A stretch of 64,000 nt of DNA from the NCBI RefSeq assembly GCF_024171605.1, contig NZ_JALKAA010000004.1, positions 248,001 through 312,000 of the forward strand, given 5' to 3'. Position 1 is the stretch's first letter, and each line of letters begins with the position of its first letter. Source of the stretch: Pontibacter sp. HSC-36F09 (GTDB lineage Bacteria; Bacteroidota; Bacteroidia; Cytophagales; Hymenobacteraceae). A program made the position numbers and the translations under genes. Under the pieces are notes generated by a model. It saw only the letters and a program-made list of their open reading frames with translations. It was not told where the DNA came from and did no database searches. Positions 51,715 to 60,136 of this stretch are shown here, one piece after another.

Positions 51715-52365
51715 TTATTTTTTCATGCCTAACCAAAGGCTTCCACGTTTAAAAGAGTATACTTCTGTTATGTTACCTATTGGTTCATCCAGCTTTTCTG
51801 TCCGATGTGGTTTCCTAAGTTGCTTCTCAAACCATACTTTAGTTTCTTCAAAATCTTGTTTTGAAACATAATATTCTGGTTCTCCAATTTCGCAATTATC
51901 GTAGCTGTCTTCATCTAAATGGTAGTCCCAGTTAAACTGTTCAAGCCTATTCTTTAGAATTCCATAGTTGCGTGTTTGGAGTGCCTTAACTTTAGATGGT
52001 TTGTGGAAAATATTTTCATAGTACTCTATCCTATTCCCTATAGCACAAACCACCTGTGACCTTGAAAACCGTGGCTCGTAAAGCCAAATCTTCAAATAGT
52101 AAGGCTGACTTAACTGGTCAAGCTGTAATTTCCAGCAATCATAAATATCAAGAAGCCCTTTGAGGATTTCTTGCTTAATCTTCCCCTTCGGTGCTGGTGC
52201 AGAACTTTTGATAATTGAGATGTCACACCAAGGATGCACTATTATGTCTATGTGGTCACTTCCATTCCTCTTCAGGTAGTCAAGATTAAGATCCAGATTT
52301 TTCCGTCTCCACTCTTCAACTTGCTTATGGCGTCTCTTATGCCCACGAACTTTTTGTATTCTCAT
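51715..52365 (-). CDS. Hypothetical protein in the AT-rich stretch
   Basis: A 216-residue soluble protein. It starts with a strongly basic segment (MRIQKVRGHKRRHKQVEEWRR) and continues with mixed alpha/beta sequence (HIDIIVHPWCDISII; PYYLKIWLYEPRFSRSQVVCAIGNRIEYYENIF). I do not recognise a family. The regular spacing of aromatic residues and the predicted strands suggest a folded domain. Codon use is AT-rich like its two neighbours. It has its own gap of 87 bases to the lipoprotein gene. Confidence 0.7.
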   Translation of the reverse strand: MRIQKVRGHKRRHKQVEEWRRKNLDLNLDYLKRNGSDHIDIIVHPWCDISIIKSSAPAPKGKIKQEILKGLLDIYDCWKLQLDQLSQPYYLKIWLYEPRFSRSQVVCAIGNRIEYYENIFHKPSKVKALQTRNYGILKNRLEQFNWDYHLDEDSYDNCEIGEPEYYVSKQDFEETKVWFEKQLRKPHRTEKLDEPIGNITEVYSFKRGSLWLGMKK

Positions 52366-52442
52366 CTAATCCTTAAAATGGCTTATAACTTGTTCAAAAG
52401 CGAATACATACGGTTATTGACACCATATCAAAAGGTCTCTCC

Positions 52443-52811
52443 CTAATCCTCCCGCTCCAGAACTATCAAATTGGCAGAAGCCCGGTTCAACGCAATCGGG
52501 ATGTTGTTGAGAACGGCCGTGCGGATGAGGGTTTGGATGTCGTGCTCGTGGCCGTGTGGGGTTTCCACGTCGATAAAGAAAATCACTTTCTGGATCTGTC
52601 CTTGTAGCAGGCGGGCGGCCAGCAGAATGTCACCACCACTGGGGCCGTGACCGAAAGGCTCGATGTTCAAGTCGAGCAGTTCGTTGATCAGCTTGGCGGT
52701 ATTGGTAGTGCCGATCAGTTTGTATTGGCGGAGAGCCTGCTGGTTTTCTTTTACCCAGTTCAGCAGTTCTGTTTTTTTGTTGTTGTGGGCGATGAGTGCA
52801 ATCGTTGACAT
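52443..52811 (-). CDS. mgsA: Methylglyoxal synthase
   Basis: A 122-residue enzyme that turns dihydroxyacetone phosphate into methylglyoxal and phosphate, a bypass of lower glycolysis. Family marks: ALIAHNNKK at the start, GTTNTAKLI, PFGHGPSGGDILLAARLL (phosphate loop with catalytic Asp in GGD), VIFFIDVETPHGHEHDIQTLIRTAVLNNIPIALNRASANLIV. It is about 30 residues shorter than E. coli MgsA (152), as in other short members. The loop is GPSGGD, not GPLGGD. The gene is GC-rich again, so it marks the right end of the AT-rich stretch. Confidence 0.9.
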   Translation of the reverse strand: MSTIALIAHNNKKTELLNWVKENQQALRQYKLIGTTNTAKLINELLDLNIEPFGHGPSGGDILLAARLLQGQIQKVIFFIDVETPHGHEHDIQTLIRTAVLNNIPIALNRASANLIVLERED

Positions 52812-52962
52812 AAAATTTCAGGTATAAGGTATAAGTACAACACCGCTGCCTGGGTGTCGCACAAGTGAAGATAGCGCTTTTCCTATTAATTGTTGATACC
52901 CTGAAGTTCGAAAGATTACGGGATGGCAGGAGTAGCAGCGCTACTACAATGGCTTTGTATAT

Positions 52963-52998
52963 AAAAAAAAGCGCCGCCGATAACTACCGACGACGCTT
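52963..52998 (-). terminator. Terminator after thrC
   Basis: Read leftward: AAAAGCGTCGTCG, loop, CGGCGGCGC, then eight T. The 13-bp stem includes two G-U pairs. It lies about 80 bases after the stop of the threonine synthase gene. Confidence 0.85.
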
Positions 52999-53077
52999 TT
53001 GGTAACAGCCTTGGTGGAAGACCGCTTTCTATCCCGTTTTTGTAAAAGGGTACTCTATTAAATCAATCCCTCATCGT

Positions 53078-54280
53078 TTAATCCGGCTGATAGCCGCTCA
53101 GGTTCTCCATGTATTTCTGCCCGGAGCCGGTGTTAAGTAACAAAATTTCTTCGTCGTACTGAATGAAGCCGGTGTCCAGCAGTTTGCGGGTAGCCATCCA
53201 AACGGCTGCTCCCTCCGGTGCTACAAACAGCCCTTCGCTGGTGCCGAGTTCTTTCAGACCGGTAATCATTTCCTCCTCCGAAATGCTGATGGCCGTTCCA
53301 CCAGATTCGTGCAGCGTATGCAGCATCAGTTGCTCGCCCAGCGGACGCGGAACAGCCAGTCCGTTGGCGATGGTTGGTTTGCCCATGTAGTTATGGGCGT
53401 TTGCCTGCCTTCCGTAGTAAGTCTCTACCAGCGGACGGCAGTTTTCGGCCTGCACGGCCACCATGCGGGGCAGCTTTATGTTTTCCGGCAGCCAACCTAT
53501 TTGTTTCATTTCCTTGAAGGCTTTCCAGATGCCGATCAGCCCGGTGCCGCCGCCTGCCGGGTATAGGATCACGTCCGGTAGTTGCCAGTTGCCTTGCTCG
53601 GCAATTTCGTAACCCATGGTTTTCTTGCCCTCGAGGCGGTAAGGCTCCTTCAGTGTCGACACGTCCAGCAGTTCGCCTTTGCTGTTGAGTTCTCTCACTT
53701 TGGCGGCACAGTCGTTGATCAGGCCGTCCACCAGCACCACTTCAGCTCCATACCAGTAGCACTCGTCCCGGAAAGCCTTGGGCGTATGGCGGGGCATCAC
53801 CACGGTGGCGCGCATACCTGCCTTGGCACAATAGGCGGCCATCGCGACCCCGGCATTGCCGGCCGTAGGTATAATGCAGCCCTCCACGCCGTGCTCTTTG
53901 GCTTTGGAGATGGCCATGCTCAGTCCGCGGGCCTTAAACGAACCGGTTGGGTTCTGCCCTTCGTCTTTCAGCAGTAAATGCTGTAGTTCGTACTTCCGAG
54001 CCAGGTTCTTCAATTCCAGGATAGGGGTATAGCCCTCGCCCAGGCTCACGATGTTTTCTTTGTGCAGCACAGGCAGCATTTCGAGGTAGCGCCACATGGT
54101 GCCTTCCCGGGTGAGCAATGCCTCTTTTTCAGGCACGACGTCAGGGGAATAGCCAGCCAGAAGCGGGAGCTGGCAGCAGGCTGAGACCGTTTGTTTATCA
54201 AAAGGAGAGTAAGGGGCGCCACAGCCGGAGCAGGTCAGGGTGCTCAGGTGACTAATAAGAGGTTGAAGCGTCGTTTTCAT
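53078..54280 (-). CDS. thrC: Threonine synthase
   Basis: A 400-residue PLP enzyme that converts O-phosphohomoserine to threonine. The N-terminal CSGC ... CCQL is the small zinc-like element of this family; PLP Lys is in NPTGSFKARGLSMA (near residue 112), the glycine loop is PAGGGTGLIG, and the end has LLNTGSGQKY. The ATG at 54280 (MKTTLQPLISHL) is used over the open frame to 54319. It could also act as a related threonine-type PLP enzyme. A LysR-type gene lies 62 bases upstream on the same strand, and a clear terminator follows. Confidence 0.9.
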   Translation of the reverse strand: MKTTLQPLISHLSTLTCSGCGAPYSPFDKQTVSACCQLPLLAGYSPDVVPEKEALLTREGTMWRYLEMLPVLHKENIVSLGEGYTPILELKNLARKYELQHLLLKDEGQNPTGSFKARGLSMAISKAKEHGVEGCIIPTAGNAGVAMAAYCAKAGMRATVVMPRHTPKAFRDECYWYGAEVVLVDGLINDCAAKVRELNSKGELLDVSTLKEPYRLEGKKTMGYEIAEQGNWQLPDVILYPAGGGTGLIGIWKAFKEMKQIGWLPENIKLPRMVAVQAENCRPLVETYYGRQANAHNYMGKPTIANGLAVPRPLGEQLMLHTLHESGGTAISISEEEMITGLKELGTSEGLFVAPEGAAVWMATRKLLDTGFIQYDEEILLLNTGSGQKYMENLSGYQPD

Positions 54281-54342
54281 ATCAGTATCTACGGCAAATT
54301 GCACTCCTGATATGACCAAACAAAATAGCTAAAAGGAATAGG

Positions 54343-55248
54343 CTATTCCATTTTGGAATAATAACGCTTGGTAAACTGAATGAAGTTTTTGTAAGGGAAA
54401 TTATTCTCGGTGCCTTTGCGCTGGATGAAGTTGAAGCTCCGTTTGATGGTTAGTCCGTTGATGGGTACCTGTACCAGTTCGCCTGACTGCAACTCTTTAA
54501 TAACAGCCTGCCGGGGCAGGAAGGAAAGACAGGTATCTACCCGCACAAAGTTTTTAAGGGCCTCCGTGCCGCCCAGTCTTATTTTAATAGGGAGTTCGTT
54601 CAGCTTCACTTGTTTTTTCTCCAGCGCCATTTCCAGCACGGCCAGTGTACCCGAACCACGTTCGCGCAGCGCCAGCGGAATATCGTATAGGTCACGGATC
54701 TCGAGTTGCTGCTTTTTGAGCGGATTGCGCGAAGAGCAGACCGCGATCACCTCGTCCGTCAGAAAAGGCATGTAGGTCACGTTGCTCACCTTATTGACAC
54801 CCTCCACGATGCCCAGGTCTATTTCATGGTCGAGGAGGGCTTTGAGGATGTTCTCGCTGTTGCGGTTCTTGAGGTCGAGCTGCACGTTCGGGTTCTTCTG
54901 CAGGTACGCTGAAAGCACAGGTGGCAGGATGTAAAGTGAGATGGTGGTGCTGGCCCCCAACACCATGTTCACCTGCGGCGAGAAACTCTCGCTGAGCTGC
55001 TTGAAGTCCTGGAACAGCTCGTGCTGCAGTTGCTTGGCCGACAGCAGTTTGTCGTACAGCAGCCTGCCGGCAGGCGTGAGCACCACGCTGTTGCCTAGTC
55101 GCTCAAAGAGGCCGGTTTTATAGAACTCCTCCAGCGCTTTGATGTGCTTGCTGATGGCGGACTGGCTGATAAAGAGCGTCTGGCTGGCTTTGGTAAAGCT
55201 CAGCAGCCGTGCCACTTCCATAAAAATCTCGTGCCTGTGAGAGAGCAT
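54343..55248 (-). CDS. LysR-family transcription regulator
   Basis: A 301-residue regulator. The N-terminal winged helix-turn-helix (about residues 2-60) reads FMEVARLLSFTKASQTLFISQSAISKHIKALE. A linker helix and the periplasmic-binding-like effector domain follow (about 90-295), with IDLGIVEG and ALRERGSGT typical of the LysR substrate-binding fold. It sits upstream of thrC in the same direction, possibly as one unit. Effector unknown; CysB/CysL-like and other groups share these features. Confidence 0.93.
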   Translation of the reverse strand: MLSHRHEIFMEVARLLSFTKASQTLFISQSAISKHIKALEEFYKTGLFERLGNSVVLTPAGRLLYDKLLSAKQLQHELFQDFKQLSESFSPQVNMVLGASTTISLYILPPVLSAYLQKNPNVQLDLKNRNSENILKALLDHEIDLGIVEGVNKVSNVTYMPFLTDEVIAVCSSRNPLKKQQLEIRDLYDIPLALRERGSGTLAVLEMALEKKQVKLNELPIKIRLGGTEALKNFVRVDTCLSFLPRQAVIKELQSGELVQVPINGLTIKRSFNFIQRKGTENNFPYKNFIQFTKRYYSKME

Positions 55249-55320
55249 GCCTGTCGAAATGTGTTCCTGCCAATATAACGAAATGCCTTGGTGTTTGGTA
55301 GCAGCTATACCTGAAAGGTG

Positions 55321-55518
55321 TTAATGCTGCTGCGCCGTGATCTGATCGACCAGTTCTTCGTCGGTTACAGCCTCCAGCCAGTCTTTTGGCAGCTGCAGTC
55401 GCACCGTCTGGGCGCCGCCGCTTGGGGTGCAGACCACCGTCACCTCGCCGTTTGTGTCTTCGGTTAGTTCGGCTGCCTTTTCGGCGTTTTCTTTTGATAG
55501 GGTGCCATAGGCCTGCAC
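55321..55518 (-). CDS. Small protein of unknown function; true start probably upstream
   Basis: At least 65 residues, with VVCTPSGGAQTVRLQLPKDWLE near the middle and an acidic C-terminus. The start at 55518 is a GTG. The same frame is open back to a TAA at 55584-55582, with sensible sequence (KITQREVTDTENTTWTCVQAYG) and no ATG, GTG or TTG before 55518. Either translation starts at GTG, or a rare codon (ATA at 55575 or ATT at 55566) is used. The upstream residues look like protein, with the Trp and Cys well placed. A terminator and the glycosidase gene lie just upstream on the same strand. Confidence 0.6.
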   Translation of the reverse strand: MQAYGTLSKENAEKAAELTEDTNGEVTVVCTPSGGAQTVRLQLPKDWLEAVTDEELVDQITAQQH

Positions 55519-55628
55519 GCAGGTCCAGGTGGTGTTTTCGGTGTCGGTTACTTCTCGTTGTGTAATCTTTTGTATTTTAAGTTATACCCTATACTCTTTT
55601 TGGCGGTAGAAGATGCTAGTACAACAAA

Positions 55629-55661
55629 AAAGCCCCGGCCATTTTATTTAGCCGGGGCTTT
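55629..55661 (-). terminator. Terminator after the large glycosidase
   Basis: 11-bp stem AAAGCCCCGGC (55629-55639) and GCCGGGGCTTT (55651-55661) with an AT-rich loop. Read leftward it ends in a run of six T. It starts 23 bases after the glycosidase stop. Confidence 0.9.
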
Positions 55662-55683
55662 CGGAATGATACGTATTGAATAG

Positions 55684-58434
55684 CTATTGTATCCGAATCA
55701 GTCGCAGGTGGTCGATCATGGCCTGGTTAATTTCGCCGTTCATGTTCTCGTTTTGCGGCTCAAAAGTGAGTGACAGTTGATTGGTGCCTTTCTCGAGCTG
55801 CACCCATACCTTGTTGGTATAGCCCCAGTCGCTCCACTCGCCGATGCCGCGCTGTGGCAGCACAATGGTACCGGCCATTTCCTTGCCCTTGCGGAGGGTA
55901 CGCATGGCTGATTTGTTGTCGGTGTTGATCGGGCCATTGCCGTTGGCATAGCGGAAGTCAATGGCATACAAACCGGCCTGCGGAGTATTTACTTTAAAGT
56001 TGATGGTCGTGTTTGTCTTTTTGCTCACTTCCACAAAGCCTTTGCCCATGAAGCCCTTGTATGGTTGTTTGGCTGGGGTAGCTGCTGCTTCCGCTTCGTA
56101 TACCTGTTCCATTGCTTTGGCATACACCGGAATTGGCTCGCTGGCAAAAGAGCCATAACCTGCCGCATCGGTCGCGATCACCTGATATTCGGCATAGCCA
56201 TTGGGTTGCACTGCTATACCTGTTTCTTTGGTATCCTGCATTGGCTTGCCATTACGCAGCACGGTATACTTCACCGCTCCTTCCACAGGTTGCCAGCTAT
56301 ACCTGCCATTAGCGAAAGTGGCAGTGGGGGCAGGAGGCGTCACGTGGTGGGCCACTTTGTTTTGGCTGCCCTTGTCGCTTATTTCATTAGCGAGCACGAT
56401 CTGTATATTGTGCTGACCGGTAAGACTGGCAGGTATAGCGGCACCTTCCAGAGGCTGACCATCCAGGGTGATCGAGCGAATGCTGTTGCCGAAGCCCTGC
56501 ATCTCAATGTTGAGCACGGCATTCCTATACCTGAAGTTGGTGAGTTGATGATTACCTTTGTATACCTCCGGCACAAAGGGTTTGAACACCAACTGATCCG
56601 CCTGAAAGTTCATGCCGAAAAGCAGTTTGTAGGTCATGCCCAGGAAGCCGCCCACACTCCAAAGCTGGCGGTCGGAGTTGACCTGCGTGCCGGCATAGTC
56701 GCCGTTGCTGGCCACAAAGTTCTCTTTGTTGGTGAGGAACAAAGCAGCTGGGCGGTAAATGGCGTTCAGGCTCTCCAGAGTAGCAGTTTCGTTGCCGGCT
56801 TTGGCGGCGGCCAGTGTCCAGTAGGCCTGCACGAAGGGCCAGATGCCGTTGTTGTGGTAAGGCGGAATGTTCGGGATCTGCGGGAAAATGCTCGGCACAC
56901 CAAAGTCATACACCGGTGTGTTGGCCACGATTTGTTTCGCTCTGTCAGAATCTGCTATACCGAAGAGCACCGTCAGGGCCTCGCCCAGCGCTTCAGACCT
57001 CGGGGAGAGTGACATATAGTTACGGCCGTACAGGTACTGCCCGTAATGGCCTTTATCTTCCTGCCACAAGTGCTGGTTTATACCTGCCTTGATGCGCGCG
57101 GCCAGTTGGCTATACCTGTCAGCCGCCTGTTTGTCGTTTAGCATGGTCGCCATCTGGCTTAACAGCGTATTAGCCTGATAATGTACGGCGTTTGTGCCCA
57201 GGTTCTGCGAAGCGTAAATATCAGCGGGCTGCATCCATTTAGGGTAGGTCTGCTCGCGCCAATCCAGGAAGGAGGATTCGCCGCGCATCAGGTTCGTTTT
57301 CTGGTCGAAGGCATTGAGCAGGTCGTCTTCCACAGAGTTACGGATGATCTCGTAAGATTCACGCAGCCAATTCTGGTCACCGGTAACAGTGTAAATTTCC
57401 CAGGCGGCAATGCCCCACACAATGCGGTCGGTCGACACTGGATAGGCACCACCAGTACCGGTGTCCTGGATGATGCGTTGGTTCTTCACTTTACGCATCA
57501 GACTTTTGCGGGCTATCTCCGGTTCAATGGCGGCTAATCCTAGTATCAGAGCGTAGCTGATGTCTCGGGTCCACACGCCGGCCCATTCTTTGCCCGTCCG
57601 GAAAGTGCTGTCGGCCTCGATGTTCTTCACTACTTCCTCCAGCGTCATGTTATAGAGCGCATCGGTCAGCACATAGTCAGATTTGTACTGCGGATAGTGG
57701 TCGATCTTCGAGCTCAGCTTCCAGTGCGATGCCGTGAATTTCTCTTCGCGGTGTGCGTTCATGGTGAGCGTCACTTCATAAATGCCATCGCCGTCCGGGT
57801 CTTCGAGCTGCATGCCTTTGCGACTCGCCAGGTTGTCGAAGTCCCAGGAAAGGGGAGTCGTATTGCCGGCAATATAAACTCCCTTGAAATCGTCTTTGTA
57901 TACCTTGCTGCCGTTATAGGCGGTGTAGAAACCGTTCTTCTCAAAAGCTGCCAGCACTTCCCGCATATCCACCCGCACCGTCAGTGGTGTGTTTGGCGGT
58001 AGAAAAGCCTTTGGTGGAGCGGGGGGAGTCGCTTTCAGCTGTTGACCAAACTTGATGATCGGGGTTTCGCAGCTCCCGCCTTCCTCGGCGAGGCAGATGA
58101 ACTGGTGGTCCATACCCGGTGGCATCTCGTTGTCCTTGCTGTTGATGCTGAACTTGAACATGATCTCCGGCGACTGGAATTCATTGGCCGGGCTTTGGTA
58201 ACTGGAGGTGATCTCGGTAGGGGAGATGGCCTTGGCCACATAGTCGCCTTGCACGATTCGATCAGGGTATAAGCTGTAGGCCTGGGATTGCCAGAGTGGG
58301 TTTTCGCTGCTGACTGTAGCGGTAGTTGTGCCGGTGTCGGCGGTGTTGCCCGTGTCAGGTTGCTGTGTTTTGCAGGCTGTAGCTGTTAGTAGGGCTGCCA
58401 GGCCCAGGGTATGTATGTAATAGTGTCTTTTCAT
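55684..58434 (-). CDS. Large lipoprotein glycosidase, MGH1/GH63-like (alpha/alpha)6 barrel
   Basis: A 916-residue lipoprotein (MKRHYYIHTLGLAALLTATAC). The ATG at 58434 is used; a TTG 6 bases earlier is possible. A beta domain (about residues 150-235; KGVYIAGNTTPLSWDFDN, like starch-binding E-set modules) precedes an (alpha/alpha)6 barrel (about 270-650) with EWAGVWTRDISYALILGLAA and DRQLWSVGGFLGM. An Fn3-like part (about 700-775) and a C-terminal CBM6/35-like module (about 785-916; YEAEAA ... DHLRLIRIQ) follow. Likely an outer-membrane or periplasmic alpha-glycosidase of the neighbouring alpha-glucan locus. Exact linkage unknown. A repeat block separates it from the mutarotase gene. Confidence 0.82.
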   Translation of the reverse strand: MKRHYYIHTLGLAALLTATACKTQQPDTGNTADTGTTTATVSSENPLWQSQAYSLYPDRIVQGDYVAKAISPTEITSSYQSPANEFQSPEIMFKFSINSKDNEMPPGMDHQFICLAEEGGSCETPIIKFGQQLKATPPAPPKAFLPPNTPLTVRVDMREVLAAFEKNGFYTAYNGSKVYKDDFKGVYIAGNTTPLSWDFDNLASRKGMQLEDPDGDGIYEVTLTMNAHREEKFTASHWKLSSKIDHYPQYKSDYVLTDALYNMTLEEVVKNIEADSTFRTGKEWAGVWTRDISYALILGLAAIEPEIARKSLMRKVKNQRIIQDTGTGGAYPVSTDRIVWGIAAWEIYTVTGDQNWLRESYEIIRNSVEDDLLNAFDQKTNLMRGESSFLDWREQTYPKWMQPADIYASQNLGTNAVHYQANTLLSQMATMLNDKQAADRYSQLAARIKAGINQHLWQEDKGHYGQYLYGRNYMSLSPRSEALGEALTVLFGIADSDRAKQIVANTPVYDFGVPSIFPQIPNIPPYHNNGIWPFVQAYWTLAAAKAGNETATLESLNAIYRPAALFLTNKENFVASNGDYAGTQVNSDRQLWSVGGFLGMTYKLLFGMNFQADQLVFKPFVPEVYKGNHQLTNFRYRNAVLNIEMQGFGNSIRSITLDGQPLEGAAIPASLTGQHNIQIVLANEISDKGSQNKVAHHVTPPAPTATFANGRYSWQPVEGAVKYTVLRNGKPMQDTKETGIAVQPNGYAEYQVIATDAAGYGSFASEPIPVYAKAMEQVYEAEAAATPAKQPYKGFMGKGFVEVSKKTNTTINFKVNTPQAGLYAIDFRYANGNGPINTDNKSAMRTLRKGKEMAGTIVLPQRGIGEWSDWGYTNKVWVQLEKGTNQLSLTFEPQNENMNGEINQAMIDHLRLIRIQ

Positions 58435-58494
58435 GATCAATGTTTGTAATGTTTTATACCCGTGTTGGTTGCAGGTATAGTCACTGCTTTTATT

Positions 58495-58925
58495 TCATAG
58501 CTTGCCCTCGCCGGGCGGGCCTTACTTTTTTCCTTGATGAAAAAAGTAAGCAAAAAAATCAAGACGATTTTGAACTCGCTGACCGCTCAAACAAAAAATC
58601 GTCATTGGAGCACCGGGCCAATGTGACTTGTTGTATAGCTACCGGGGCAAGTTAGTTTTTCGACGCGTGCCAGTGGTATATGTGGTATGTGTCAAATCCT
58701 ACTGCGCTTATACCTTCATAGTGGCGGTAGCCGAAACTCCCCTCCTTGGACAAGGAGGGGCAGGGGTGGTTGGACCCGGGGTAGCTAGACAGTGCTACGA
58801 AGCTTATACCTGTAGAATGGCAGTATCCAAAAGTCCCCCTTTGAAGGGGGCAGGGAGGTGTTAATCCTCCATGAAAATTCTGTCAATCCTTTAATCCTGT
58901 AAATCCTTGGGGTAAGGGCGCTATA
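58495..58925 (-). repeat. Dispersed composite repeat, copy B (reverse of copy A)
   Basis: It fills most of the 507-base gap between the glycosidase and mutarotase genes. On the minus strand it carries the same modules as copy A in the same order: GGATTTACAGGATTAAAGG (about 58907-58889), CCCCCTTCAAAGGGGGACT (about 58850-58832), the CCACCCCTGCCCCTCCTTG hairpin (about 58769-58738), and CTTGATTTTTTTGCTTAC with the CTTTTTTC/GAAAAAAG hairpin (about 58561-58523). The sequence between modules differs. A 71-residue frame here carries TFFLDEKSKQKNQD, the same accidental peptide as in copy A. Confidence 0.8.
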
Positions 58926-58941
58926 TAAAGATCCAGACAAA

Positions 58942-60117
58942 CTATTCCCCCTTCACCCCAAACTTATAAACCGTCGTCTCGCTGTACTTTTCGCCTGGCC
59001 GGATGATTGTCGAAGGGAAGCTCTTCTGATTCGGGGAATCGGGGAAGTGCTGGGCTTCGAGGCAGAGGCCGGCGTAGCGGTTGTAGGTCGTGTTGTTGTG
59101 GCCGGTCAGGGTGCCGTCCAGGTGATAGGCGGTGTAGAACTGGATGCCGGGCTGTGTGGTTTGAACCTGCATCACCCGGCCAGTGCTGGGGTCTTCCACA
59201 GTCGCAGCAGGTACCAGTTTGTCGCCACCGTTGCGTACCACGTAATTCAGGTCGTAGCCATAGCCCTGCAGGTTTTCGATGCGGTCGCCTACGCGGGTTG
59301 GCGTGGTAAAATCGTACGGCGTGCCTTTCACTGGCTTCAGCTCGCCGGTAGGTATAAGCGTCTTGTCGGAAGCAGTGAACTGGTCTGCGTGGATCGTGAC
59401 GATGTGGTTGAGGATGTCCTTTTCCTTGCCCGCGCTTAGGTTGAAATAGCTGTGGTTGGTGAGGTTAACCGGGGTGGCTTTGTCGGTAGTGGCTTCGTAG
59501 TCGATCTTCAGGGCGTTAAAGCCTGTTAGAGTATAGGTCACCACCACAGTAAGGTTGCCGGGGTAGCCTTCTTCGCCATCCTTGCTCACGTACGTCAGCC
59601 GGATCGCGTTCTGCTTTTGCAGGGGCTCGGCTTGCCACACCACTCTGTCGAAACCGGTGATGCCGCCGTGCAGGTGGTTGGGTGCATCGTTCGCAGCCAG
59701 GGTATACTCTTGTCCGTCCAAAGAGAACTTTCCCTTGGCAATGCGGTTGGCATAGCGCCCCACAATGCCCCCGAAATGCGGATCGTTGGGTACGTAATCG
59801 TCCACGCTGTCGAAACCGAGCGCTACTTCGCCTAATTTTCCGTCACGATCAGGTGTCTGAATAGAGGTGACAATAGCGCCGTAATTTGTGATTTTGACGG
59901 TCATGCCGTTGGCATTGGTCAGGGTATAGAGCTGCACTTCCTGCCCGTCAGGGGCGGTGCCGAAGGGTTCGGATTTTATTTCCATGTTGTTCACTTGATT
60001 ACTCATACTTTGTCCGGGCTGACCCGGCTTGCCGCCGCAGCCTGTCAGTGTCGCGACACTCAGACAAGCATAGAACGCCAGGGAGCGCAAGGTATAGAGG
60101 CCTTTTCGTTTTTTCAT
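58942..60117 (-). CDS. Aldose 1-epimerase (galactose mutarotase) lipoprotein
   Basis: A 391-residue protein that interconverts alpha and beta anomers of glucose or galactose. The ATG at 60117 begins a lipoprotein signal ending in LTGC, so it is lipid-anchored, unlike E. coli GalM. Active-site strands are FGGIVGRYANRI, NHLHGGITGFDRVVW (His), VNLTNHSYFNLS (His), and the Glu in GLCLEAQHFPDSPN. The frame is open upstream to 60204, overlapping the amylase gene. It begins 19 bases after the alpha-amylase stop, so the two are co-transcribed. It would speed use of sugars released from alpha-glucans. Confidence 0.93.
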   Translation of the reverse strand: MKKRKGLYTLRSLAFYACLSVATLTGCGGKPGQPGQSMSNQVNNMEIKSEPFGTAPDGQEVQLYTLTNANGMTVKITNYGAIVTSIQTPDRDGKLGEVALGFDSVDDYVPNDPHFGGIVGRYANRIAKGKFSLDGQEYTLAANDAPNHLHGGITGFDRVVWQAEPLQKQNAIRLTYVSKDGEEGYPGNLTVVVTYTLTGFNALKIDYEATTDKATPVNLTNHSYFNLSAGKEKDILNHIVTIHADQFTASDKTLIPTGELKPVKGTPYDFTTPTRVGDRIENLQGYGYDLNYVVRNGGDKLVPAATVEDPSTGRVMQVQTTQPGIQFYTAYHLDGTLTGHNNTTYNRYAGLCLEAQHFPDSPNQKSFPSTIIRPGEKYSETTVYKFGVKGE

Positions 60118-60136
60118 AAACTCTTTTCGGGTTGGT

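Noticed and set aside
58440..58655. A 71-codon rightward frame with the same TFFLDEKSKQKNQD peptide
   Set aside because: Same reason as for copy A; it lies between genes within the repeat block.
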